Assembly: GCF_000526795.1 (NCBI RefSeq)
Contig: NZ_JAGT01000001.1
Location: forward strand, 2,834,501-2,898,500
Length of the DNA: 64,000 nt
Direction of reading: 5' to 3'
Source of the DNA: Ruminococcus flavefaciens AE3010
GTDB lineage: Bacteria > Bacillota > Clostridia > Oscillospirales > Ruminococcaceae
In this document: positions 33,352 to 40,711 of the stretch, piece by piece
Numbering within the stretch: position 1 is the first letter of the stretch
Layout of the letters: each line of letters begins with the position of its first letter
Program-made: the position numbers and the translations under genes
The notes under the pieces: model-generated
Seen by the model: the letters and a program-made list of their open reading frames with translations, nothing else
Told to the model about the DNA's origin: nothing
The model's database searches: none

Positions 33352-34131
33352 ATGGACGATTTTATGACAGGTATCGGCGGCGCAAATGATGTCAGTCATA
33401 TGAATGACATTGCGCGGCAGGCAGCTCAGACTGCTCAGGATCAGGCTTTGCAGGCTCATAATACTGCTGCGCAGATGCATAACGACGCTGTAAGGACAGC
33501 TCAGCAGACCGCAGGCTACAGAGATACCTCTCAGGAATACAGACCTACACCTGATTTCTATGCTATGTATGACAAGCACGAAAGCTCGGATACTGAGTTC
33601 GTAACGCTGGTCAAGGGCGGATTGGGTGCTATTATCGGAGCAATACCCGGATTTTTCTTCATAATGACCCTTGCAAGGTTCGGCATTATCGCTTCCATAT
33701 GCGGAACAGTGCTGGCTGCGGGTACATTCTTCGGGTATTACGTAGGTACGCGCAGAAACGGCTTTGACCTGAGAAAAGGCGGCATCATATGTATAGTGGT
33801 AATGCTTGTGGCTATATTCTTTGCGGTGCGTTCCTCATGGGTATATGAAATGAGGGATTCGCTCCTGAAAATGAAGAGCTTGACATCGGCGCTTCTGGGA
33901 GAAAGCAGGTCTGCTTCGGGAAGCTATTCGGGAACGCTTGACGGCGCATCACGGCTGGTGCTGGGATATGACAAGCCGACATATTCAAACTGCTCGGATT
34001 GCTTCGGAAAGCTGCTTACGCTTATGGGCAGCAAAGGTCTGTTCATAGCTTCCCTTATAGAGAATTATATTTTCTGTGCCGCAGGTGCTGTATGGCTGTT
34101 CTTTAAGTTCGGCAGGAAAAGCTATTATTAA
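33352..34131 (+). CDS. Membrane protein of unknown function between iorA and iorB
   Basis: The 259-residue product has a soluble, Ala/Gln-rich helical N-terminus (DIARQAAQTAQDQALQAHNT). Three helices follow (about residues 90-110, 113-131, 143-158), then a Ser-rich loop and a fourth helix near the C-terminus (FIASLIENYIFCAAGAVWLFF). No family is recognised. GGGAG lies 9 bases before the ATG. It may encode an unrelated envelope protein inserted in the locus. Confidence 0.7.
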   Translation: MDDFMTGIGGANDVSHMNDIARQAAQTAQDQALQAHNTAAQMHNDAVRTAQQTAGYRDTSQEYRPTPDFYAMYDKHESSDTEFVTLVKGGLGAIIGAIPGFFFIMTLARFGIIASICGTVLAAGTFFGYYVGTRRNGFDLRKGGIICIVVMLVAIFFAVRSSWVYEMRDSLLKMKSLTSALLGESRSASGSYSGTLDGASRLVLGYDKPTYSNCSDCFGKLLTLMGSKGLFIASLIENYIFCAAGAVWLFFKFGRKSYY

Positions 34132-34161
34132 TAATCAATTATCATTAAGGAGTAATATAAA

Positions 34162-34737
34162 ATGGAAACTAAATCAATTATGATAGTCGGCGTCGGCGGA
34201 CAGGGTTCGCTGCTCGCTTCAAGACTTCTGGGAAATGTGCTTCTTGCGCAGGGCTATGACGTAAAGGTCAGCGAGGTCCACGGAATGTCACAGCGCGGCG
34301 GATCTGTTGTTACATACGTAAAGTACGGCGATAAGGTATACTCGCCTGTTATTGAAAAGGGCGAGGCTGACGCTGTTATCTCATTCGAGCTGCTTGAAGC
34401 TGCAAGATGTCTCCCTTATCTGAAAAAGGGCGGCAAGCTCATCACTTCAACTCAGCAGATAGACCCCATGCCTGTTATCACAGGTGCTGCAAAGTATCCC
34501 GAGAATCTTGTGGATAAGCTTAAAGCAGCAGGTGCGGAGCTGGTTGCGGTAGACGCGCTTTCACTGGCTGAGCAGGCAGGTACAGCAAAGGCTTCAAACG
34601 TAGTTCTCATGGGCGTGCTTGCTTCACGTATGGACTATCCCGACGAGCTGTGGCAGAAGGCTCTGGAGCAGTGCGTACCGCCAAAGTTCCTTGACCTCAA
34701 CAAGAAGGCTTTTGAGCTTGGAAAGAATGCTAAGTAA
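34162..34737 (+). CDS. iorB: Indolepyruvate:ferredoxin oxidoreductase, beta subunit
   Basis: The 191-residue subunit has the gamma-type fold (IVGVGGQGSLLASRLLGNVL, SEVHGMSQRGGSVVTYV). It completes the IorAB enzyme with the TPP subunit at 31056. AAGGAG is upstream. The gap between the two subunits is filled by two unrelated genes and repeats, but all are on one strand and could form one transcript. Confidence 0.95.
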   Translation: METKSIMIVGVGGQGSLLASRLLGNVLLAQGYDVKVSEVHGMSQRGGSVVTYVKYGDKVYSPVIEKGEADAVISFELLEAARCLPYLKKGGKLITSTQQIDPMPVITGAAKYPENLVDKLKAAGAELVAVDALSLAEQAGTAKASNVVLMGVLASRMDYPDELWQKALEQCVPPKFLDLNKKAFELGKNAK

Positions 34738-34749
34738 TTAGAGCTAAGA

Positions 34750-34880
34750 ACTAAGAGTTAAGAGTAGGGGACGCCGCAGCTAACTGCTGCACGTACCCTC
34801 TGTCAGCAATGCTGACATCTTCCTACACTGTAGGGAGTCACTCAACGTCCCTCATTCGGGCGGATAATATCTGCCCCTAC
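34750..34880. repeat. Composite repeat between iorB and paaK
   Basis: The stretch has CTCTGTCAGC-AAT-GCTGACA, CCTACACTGTAGG and a mutated GGGCGGATAATATCTGCCC (34858-34876, one mismatch), related to the element at 2440-2500. Confidence 0.75.
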
Positions 34881-34935
34881 AGCAAAAGCATAATAAACTT
34901 TACATAAAAATCCATAAATAAGGAGTCGAAGTCCA

Positions 34936-36243
34936 ATGGAAAGATATTGGAACAAAGAGATCGAGTGTATGTCCCGTGAGGATATGAAAAAGCTCCAGGA
35001 CGCGCGCCTCGTGGCACAGGTAAAGCACGTTTACGAAAACGTGAAGTACTACCGCGATCTCATGGACAAAAAGGGCGTTAAGCCTGAGGACATCAAGGGC
35101 ACTGACGATCTTCATAAGCTGCCGTTCCTCAGCAAGGCTGATCTCCGCGAGGGCTATCCCTACGGACTGCTTGCAAAGCCCCTCAGCGAATGTGTAAGGA
35201 TACACTCCACCAGCGGTACCACAGGCAAGCGCGTCGTTGCTTTCTATACTCAGAACGACGTTGACATGTGGGAGGAATGCTGCGCAAGAGCTATCACTGC
35301 CGCAGGCGGTACCAATGAGGACGTTGTTCAGGTAGCATACGGCTACGGTCTGTTTACAGGCGGTATGGGCGTTCACGGCGGTTCACACAAGGTAGGCTGC
35401 CTTACACTTCCCATGAGCTCGGGAAATACCGAGCGTCAGATACAGTTCATGCAGGATCTGGGCGCTACAATTCTTTGCTGCACTCCCTCATATGCTGCTT
35501 ATCTGGGTGAAGCTCTTCACGATATGGGACTTACTCCCGATGATATCAAGCTCAAGGCAGGTATCTTCGGAGCTGAGCCGTGGACTGAGGAAATGCGCCA
35601 CAGTATTGAGGAATCACTGGGCATCAAGGCATTCGACATCTACGGACTTACAGAGTCCAGCGGTCCCGGCGTTGCATTTGAGTGCTGCGAGCAGAGCGGC
35701 ATGCACATCAACGAGGACAACTTTATCCCTGAGATCATCGATCCCGATACAGGAGAGGTGCTTCCCGAGGGCGAGGTTGGCGAGCTTGTATTCACAAGCA
35801 TAACCAAGGAAGCATTCCCGCTTCTTCGTTACCGTACCCGTGACCTCTGCGTTCTCAGCAGAAAGAAGTGCTCATGCGGACGTACTCTCATAAAAATGGC
35901 TAAGCCCAAGGGCAGAAGCGATGATATGCTCATAATCCGCGGAGTAAACGTATTCCCGTCACAGATCGAGACCGTTCTTATCGAGCAGGGCTATTCACCT
36001 AACTACCTCATTGAAGTAGACCGCGTAAACAACACGGATACTCTCGATGTAAGCATTGAGATGAACCCCGACAAGTTCTCGGATAAGGTCAAGGACGTGC
36101 AGAAGGAGGAGAGAGCCCTTGCAGGTGCTATGAAGGACATGCTGGGCATCAATCCGAAGGTGCATCTTGTGTCGCCTAAGTCTATTGCAAGAAGCGAGGG
36201 CAAGGCTGTAAGAGTTATCGACAAGCGCAAGCTTCATGACTAA
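34936..36243 (+). CDS. paaK: Phenylacetate-CoA ligase-family enzyme
   Basis: The 435-residue adenylating enzyme has the ATP-binding loop STSGTTGKRVVAFYTQ, YGLTESSGPGV, YRTRDLCVL, and the C-terminal KGRSDDMLIIRGVNVFPSQIE. It interconverts aryl acetates and aryl-acetyl-CoA. Next to iorAB this gives a complete route between aromatic 2-oxoacids and aryl acetates, with ATP made or spent. An AAGGAG ribosome site is present. Confidence 0.93.
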   Translation: MERYWNKEIECMSREDMKKLQDARLVAQVKHVYENVKYYRDLMDKKGVKPEDIKGTDDLHKLPFLSKADLREGYPYGLLAKPLSECVRIHSTSGTTGKRVVAFYTQNDVDMWEECCARAITAAGGTNEDVVQVAYGYGLFTGGMGVHGGSHKVGCLTLPMSSGNTERQIQFMQDLGATILCCTPSYAAYLGEALHDMGLTPDDIKLKAGIFGAEPWTEEMRHSIEESLGIKAFDIYGLTESSGPGVAFECCEQSGMHINEDNFIPEIIDPDTGEVLPEGEVGELVFTSITKEAFPLLRYRTRDLCVLSRKKCSCGRTLIKMAKPKGRSDDMLIIRGVNVFPSQIETVLIEQGYSPNYLIEVDRVNNTDTLDVSIEMNPDKFSDKVKDVQKEERALAGAMKDMLGINPKVHLVSPKSIARSEGKAVRVIDKRKLHD

Positions 36244-36250
36244 AGTTTAA

Positions 36251-36368
36251 AGCAGACCGCAAGGGGAGCACCCTTTGCCGAACTCGCGGCATAAAATTAC
36301 CGAGTTCATACGTATAGACCCGGTGACCCGCTTTTTCCGTTAAGGGTAGCTGACTAAGGCAGTCTGTT
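36251..36368 (+). ncRNA. Candidate structured RNA after paaK
   Basis: The non-coding gap between paaK and the Cse60-like gene folds by eye into a closed multi-branch structure. The outer stem is AGCAGAC (36251-36257) with GTCTGTT (36362-36368). Inside are AAGGG/CCCTT (36261-36275), GAACTCG/CGAGTTC (36280-36286 with 36301-36307) and ACCC/GGGT (36326-36329 with 36344-36347). A ribosome site follows 25 bases later. I could not match it to a known riboswitch family. Confidence 0.45.
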
Positions 36369-36406
36369 CTAAAATATCTTTTATTACTTTTAAGGAGGTT
36401 TCATTT

Positions 36407-36631
36407 ATGAAAATCAAATTATTTTCCACAAATTATATGCCTGAGCAGGAGAAGTATCAGAGATTTGCGGCTTTTGAGAATGAACTGAACCAGTTTATTC
36501 AGGGGGTAAAAGTCATAGACATCAAGTACAGCACAGCAGCAGGTCTTTGCCATGACGCACAGACTCACGTTAACGAGTACGTTGACGAGCACTCTGTTCT
36601 CGTTATGTATGAGGATCTCCCAAAGAAGTAA
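36407..36631 (+). CDS. Small Cse60/DUF2758-like protein
   Basis: The 74-residue soluble protein (MKIKLFSTNY..., FENELNQFIQGVKVIDIKYS, SVLVMYEDLPKK) resembles the short Cse60-type proteins found near sporulation and other genes. Its function is unknown. AAGGAGG precedes the ATG. It sits between two structured intergenic elements in the ior-paaK-ACT locus. Confidence 0.65.
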   Translation: MKIKLFSTNYMPEQEKYQRFAAFENELNQFIQGVKVIDIKYSTAAGLCHDAQTHVNEYVDEHSVLVMYEDLPKK

Positions 36632-36679
36632 ATCCTGCTTTAGCAGAAGCATAATATCAGACGATTGTTAAAGACGGGA

Positions 36680-36712
36680 GTCTCTTTCCCCGCCGCAGGC
36701 GGGGAAAGAGAC
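36680..36712. other. 15-bp perfect hairpin between the Cse60-like and ACT genes
   Basis: GTCTCTTTCCCCGCC (36680-36694) pairs fully with 36698-36712 across a 3-nt loop (GCA). A TGTTTTTT run follows nine bases later, so it may be an attenuator-like terminator. The remaining part to 36844 has a small ACCT-AAAA-AGGT hairpin. Confidence 0.6.
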
Positions 36713-36844
36713 CTGCGAACTGTTTTTTAAACCTAAAAAGGTATGGGATTTGAAGCTGGAAATGTCAAACTGCTTGAAAACACGATGCTTTATGAGGTTT
36801 TACAATTGGCTGAGGTAAGATAATACGCAAAGGAGGACCGTCGT

Positions 36845-37279
36845 ATGTCAAACGTAAGACAGATCTCGGTTTTTGTTGACAATCAGCCGAATCAGGCGGC
36901 AGGCGTCATGAGGATAATCAAGGAGAGCGGTATCAATCTGAGAGCTCTCAGCCTTGCTGATACTGCTGATTTCGGTATAATAAGACTTATTGCAAATGAT
37001 ACTGAAAAGACAGTGGATATACTGAGAGCGGCTTCATATGCTGTAAATGTTACAGAGGTACTGGCAATATCCATACCCGATACTCCCGGTCAGCTCAGCC
37101 GCGTGCTGGACGTGCTCGGTCAGGACAATGTTAACGTTGAGTATATGTATTCGTTCCTCGGAACTTCAGACAGAGCTGTATCATTTGTTATCCGCGTTGA
37201 TGACAATGCACAGGCGTCTGAGGCACTTAACAGGGGCGGTATTATTCAGCTTACCGAAAATGATATTGCTGAAATGTGA
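36845..37279 (+). CDS. Tandem ACT-domain amino-acid-binding protein
   Basis: The 144-residue protein has two ACT domains (QISVFVDNQPNQAAGVMRII, residues 6-70; AISIPDTPGQLSRVLDVLG, residues 75-140) and nothing else. Such proteins often accompany IorAB and PaaK and may sense aromatic amino acids. An AAAGGAGG ribosome site is present. Confidence 0.88.
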   Translation: MSNVRQISVFVDNQPNQAAGVMRIIKESGINLRALSLADTADFGIIRLIANDTEKTVDILRAASYAVNVTEVLAISIPDTPGQLSRVLDVLGQDNVNVEYMYSFLGTSDRAVSFVIRVDDNAQASEALNRGGIIQLTENDIAEM

Positions 37280-37325
37280 ACTTTGCACAAAAAGAGAACC
37301 TGTTTTGAAAAAAAATTAAAAACGC

Positions 37326-37355
37326 TTGACATAATTCCCGTTGATGTTGTATAAT
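37326..37355 (+). promoter_or_regulatory. Promoter of the zinc-ribbon gene
   Basis: TTGACA (37326-37331) and TATAAT (37350-37355) are 18 bp apart. Confidence 0.8.
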
Positions 37356-37402
37356 TAGAATACGATATTTAACGAGAAAATATTCGACAGGAGTGATGGA
37401 AA

Positions 37403-37837
37403 ATGGGTATTCTCGATAAATTCAATGACGCAAGCAGGGGTATGTCTGAAAAGGCAAAGAGTATCTCAGAAGCTAATAACCTCAAAAGGAAGATCCTTTA
37501 TGAGGAAGAAAGAATCGTTGAGATATTCACAGATATCGGAAAGAGATACTATAAAAACCCGGGAGAGGATCCTGCGGCTCTGAAGGTACTGTGCGACGAT
37601 ATAGATACAAGACGCAGAAGGATCAAGAAAATGAGATTTGAGCTCAATGGCATCAGGGGCTACAAGGTATGTCCCAAGTGTGATGCTGAGGTAAATGAGA
37701 GATTCCAGTTCTGCGGACGCTGCGGCGCAAGACTTCCCGATATCGAGGACGAGGACTTTATGTCCCTCGAAGCAAATGATTATTACACAGAAAGCAGCAA
37801 TAATTTCTTCAATGCTGATTCTAACAAGAACTATTGA
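37403..37837 (+). CDS. Coiled-coil protein with C-terminal zinc ribbon
   Basis: The 144-residue product has a long helical N-terminus (MGILDKFNDASRGMSEKAKS, LKRKILYEEERIVEIFTDIG, RRRRIKKMRFELNG). It ends in a zinc ribbon, CPKCDAEVNERFQFCGRCGA (CxxC-x11-CxxC), followed by an acidic tail. The family is widespread in clostridia with unknown function. It has its own promoter. Confidence 0.7.
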   Translation: MGILDKFNDASRGMSEKAKSISEANNLKRKILYEEERIVEIFTDIGKRYYKNPGEDPAALKVLCDDIDTRRRRIKKMRFELNGIRGYKVCPKCDAEVNERFQFCGRCGARLPDIEDEDFMSLEANDYYTESSNNFFNADSNKNY

Positions 37838-38254
37838 TCACATAGGCTGTTCTGAGGCTATCGGAACAGCCTTTTTATTACAAAGCCGTCTGCTTATCAG
37901 CTTGCAGATGAGCCTTGCGGGGATACACAGCACGAACCAGAATGCCGAAAAGGGTATGCATATCTGTCCCAGAAAATTGAAGGGCATATTGGAGTAATCC
38001 CAGACGTTCCAGTGCATAATAATGTTATCGAATATGCCCACAGTCAGCTCTATGGCTGTTATGAGGAGCGAGCCCAGTGCGCAGCTCCTGATAAGAGTCA
38101 TAGTCCTGCGGCTGTTTATGGCGTAGAGTACAGCCATTGCAAAGCCGCCTGTCAGGCACATTGTCCAGTGGGTGTAGCCCCGCAGGACGATCTCTACAAG
38201 GCTGTAGCAGAAGTATCCCATAAGGAAAGAAAACAACAGCTGTGAAAGCTTCAT
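37838..38254 (-). CDS. Membrane protein of the ABC_trans_CmpB (type IV) kind
   Basis: The 138-residue product starts MKLSQLLFSFLMGYFCYSLV and continues GYTHWTMCLTGGFAMAVLYA with four hydrophobic segments, a pattern found in putative ABC_trans_CmpB membrane proteins. Function is unknown. The start at 38254 has a GAGGTGA site; the ATG at 38296 has none. The terminator of the neighbouring gene overlaps its last codons. Confidence 0.65.
   Translation of the reverse strand: MKLSQLLFSFLMGYFCYSLVEIVLRGYTHWTMCLTGGFAMAVLYAINSRRTMTLIRSCALGSLLITAIELTVGIFDNIIMHWNVWDYSNMPFNFLGQICIPFSAFWFVLCIPARLICKLISRRLCNKKAVPIASEQPM
37845..37880. terminator. Terminator between convergent genes
   Basis: AGGCTGTTC / GGAACAGCCT is followed by TTTTTAT on the plus strand. 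It lies inside the 3' end of the minus-strand membrane protein gene. Confidence 0.82.
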
Positions 38255-38334
38255 GGTATCACCTCGGAATAATGTCATATTCCTGATTATTGCCATTTTT
38301 ATTATGATTATACAGGAAAGGTAGTTGAATAAAT

Positions 38335-39807
38335 ATGCGAAAAAGCTGTATACTTATGCACATATCAAGCCTGCCGTCGGAATACGGCATAGGTCAGATG
38401 GGGCGTGCCGCCTTTGAATTTGTAGACTTTCTCAAGTCAGCAGAGGTGAAATGCTGGCAGATACTGCCCCTTTCGCCCACAAGCTACGGCGATTCGCCCT
38501 ATCAGTCCTTTTCGGTAAAGGCAGGGAATCCATACTTTATCGACTTTGAGGTGCTGGAGGGGGACGGGCTTCTGGAGCACCATGAGTTTGCTTCCTTTGA
38601 CTGGGGCAGAGACCCCAAGACCGTGGACTACAGCCTGCTGTATCAGCACTGCAATGAGGTCCTGAAAATAGCCTACGGACGCTTTAAGCCTGCGAAATTC
38701 CCAGAGTATAAGCAGTTCTGCGAGGAGAACAAGAAGTGGCTGGACGAGTATGCTCTGTTCATGGCACTGAAATTCAGAAACGAGGGCAAGCCGTGGTATG
38801 AGTGGGACGAGGAGCTGTCCATGCACAGTGCAAAGGCTGTTTCCGCAGCAAAAAAGGAGCTGAAAAAGGATATCGGCTTCCATAAATTCATACAGTTCGA
38901 GTTCAGCCGTCAGTGGTCGGAGCTTAAAAAGTACGCCAACGACAACGGCATCGAGATAATAGGAGATATCCCCATATACTGCGCTCTGGACAGCGTTGAG
39001 GCTTGGTCGGCACCGAGACTTTTCCAGTTTGACAGGAAGCGCCGCCCCACAGCTGTGGCAGGCTGTCCTCCCGATGATTTCTCGCCGCTGGGACAGCTCT
39101 GGGGCAATCCCCTGTATAACTGGGCTTATCATAAAAAGACGGGCTACGAATGGTGGATAGACCGTATCAGAGCCGCCACTGAGCTTTATGACATAGTACG
39201 TATCGACCATTTCCGCGGCTTCGAGAGCTACTACACCATTCCCTACGGCAACGAGGACGCTACCGTAGGCGAGTGGAAGAAAGGTCCAAACTATGAGCTT
39301 TTCAAGCTTGCTGAGGAAAAGCTGGGCAGGCTGAATATCATCGCCGAGGACCTGGGCTTTATAACTCCCGAGGTAAGGGAAATGCTGGACAAGTGCGGCT
39401 ATCCCGGCATGAAGGTGCTGCAATTCGGCTTCTCAGACGGCAAGAACGAGTACCTGCCCCATAACTACAGCAGTACCAACTACTTTGCATACACGGGCAC
39501 TCACGACAACGAGACCCTCAACGGCTGGGTGGATACCTTGGACAAGAAGTCCCTGAAATTCACCATGAAGTACCTTAACGTTAAGAAGAAAAAGGACATA
39601 CCCATGGCGGTAATCCGTGCGGCATGGGGAAGCGTTGCAGAGGTTGCTGCGGCACAGATACAGGACTTCCTTGACAGTCCCAAGGAGGGCAGAATGAATA
39701 CTCCCTCAACGCTGGGCGGCAACTGGCAGTTCCGCACAAAGAAGTCGGACTTCACACCCGACCTTGCCAAGAAAATTAAGAAGCTGAACAAGATGTACAA
39801 CAGATAA
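38335..39807 (+). CDS. malQ: 4-alpha-glucanotransferase (amylomaltase)
   Basis: The 490-residue GH77 enzyme has ISSLPSEYGIGQMG, the nucleophile Asp in RIDHFRGFESYY, the acid/base Glu in IIAEDLGFITPEV, and TGTHDNETLNGW. It rearranges maltodextrins and pairs with glycogen phosphorylase downstream (with one lipoprotein gene between). Confidence 0.96.
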   Translation: MRKSCILMHISSLPSEYGIGQMGRAAFEFVDFLKSAEVKCWQILPLSPTSYGDSPYQSFSVKAGNPYFIDFEVLEGDGLLEHHEFASFDWGRDPKTVDYSLLYQHCNEVLKIAYGRFKPAKFPEYKQFCEENKKWLDEYALFMALKFRNEGKPWYEWDEELSMHSAKAVSAAKKELKKDIGFHKFIQFEFSRQWSELKKYANDNGIEIIGDIPIYCALDSVEAWSAPRLFQFDRKRRPTAVAGCPPDDFSPLGQLWGNPLYNWAYHKKTGYEWWIDRIRAATELYDIVRIDHFRGFESYYTIPYGNEDATVGEWKKGPNYELFKLAEEKLGRLNIIAEDLGFITPEVREMLDKCGYPGMKVLQFGFSDGKNEYLPHNYSSTNYFAYTGTHDNETLNGWVDTLDKKSLKFTMKYLNVKKKKDIPMAVIRAAWGSVAEVAAAQIQDFLDSPKEGRMNTPSTLGGNWQFRTKKSDFTPDLAKKIKKLNKMYNR

Positions 39808-39833
39808 ACAATTTAAAGGAGCAGAAAGCTCAA

Positions 39834-40700
39834 ATGAAAAAACTTACTATTATACTGACAATAGCGGCAATGCTTACCGGCTGCGGCAATGTGAAAACAG
39901 GAACTGAAACAGCAAAAGACAGCGCACCTGACACAACATTGGCAGAGACAACTGTGATGGTCAACGAAACAGAGACATCAACAGAAACTACAGCCGCTGA
40001 AACGACAACTACTGCTGCGTCAGTTACCGAAACTGACGATGAGCCGACAACTATCAGTGAAGAATATGAGGATGAACTGCATACTTCGCACATAGAGAAT
40101 GTACCGCAGGAGGAACAAGAGGCTCTCGACAAACTGCGTGAAAAGTACGGCAAGGATTTTACTTTCATATGCAGAGATGTTCAATGGGAGTTCATCAATA
40201 AACCGATACCCGAAAAGAAACCCACGTACTATACGCTTGAAGATGAGGAGGGCAGAAGGTTTTTGGCTTACGGAACGGAGGACAGCGACGAGATAAGCGG
40301 CGATAACTATGCTTTCCCTTTATTTGAGGATGAGCTTTTAGATCATGCGAAGGACTATATTCGCAGCTATACTCAGGCGGGCAAGCTGTGGATGATGTAT
40401 GCCACTAATGAAATGATGCCCTTTGAAGCACCTGCTGAACTGACGTATGACGAGTTCTTTTCTTATTTCTGTAAGCAGGAAGGCAAAGTTTCCGCAAACT
40501 TACTCCTTTCCGAAGGGACTGAATTGCCTGAGGAACTGACTGCCTTTGACAATTTGAACAACATATATCTTGATGACTTCGGATGCCGCATCGTTCTCGG
40601 AGTATACTATCTGCCGCAGCGTGATTATGACAGACTTGAAGATGTGATGTACGGCGATATATATATCAACCGTGATCATATGAAAGGCGCAAATGAATAA
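39834..40700 (+). CDS. Lipoprotein of unknown function between malQ and glgP
   Basis: The 288-residue protein has a lipoprotein signal (AMLTGC, Cys17), a Thr/Glu-rich linker to about residue 75 and a C-terminal domain (PTYYTLEDEEGRRFLAYGTE, DYIRSYTQAGKLWMMY) of unknown type. It lies between two intracellular glucan enzymes, but a functional link is not shown. Confidence 0.75.
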   Translation: MKKLTIILTIAAMLTGCGNVKTGTETAKDSAPDTTLAETTVMVNETETSTETTAAETTTTAASVTETDDEPTTISEEYEDELHTSHIENVPQEEQEALDKLREKYGKDFTFICRDVQWEFINKPIPEKKPTYYTLEDEEGRRFLAYGTEDSDEISGDNYAFPLFEDELLDHAKDYIRSYTQAGKLWMMYATNEMMPFEAPAELTYDEFFSYFCKQEGKVSANLLLSEGTELPEELTAFDNLNNIYLDDFGCRIVLGVYYLPQRDYDRLEDVMYGDIYINRDHMKGANE

Positions 40701-40711
40701 AGGAGGATAAT

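Noticed and set aside
36241..36406. T-box, SAM, THF or c-di-GMP riboswitch in the paaK/Cse60-like gap
   Set aside because: None of the conserved core words of these classes (for example AGGGTGG of T-boxes) was found, so it is reported only as an unassigned structured RNA.
38437..39423. 328-codon open frame on the minus strand inside malQ
   Set aside because: It is antisense to a clear full-length GH77 enzyme, has no ribosome site and no recognisable motif; long antisense frames are expected from the codon bias here.
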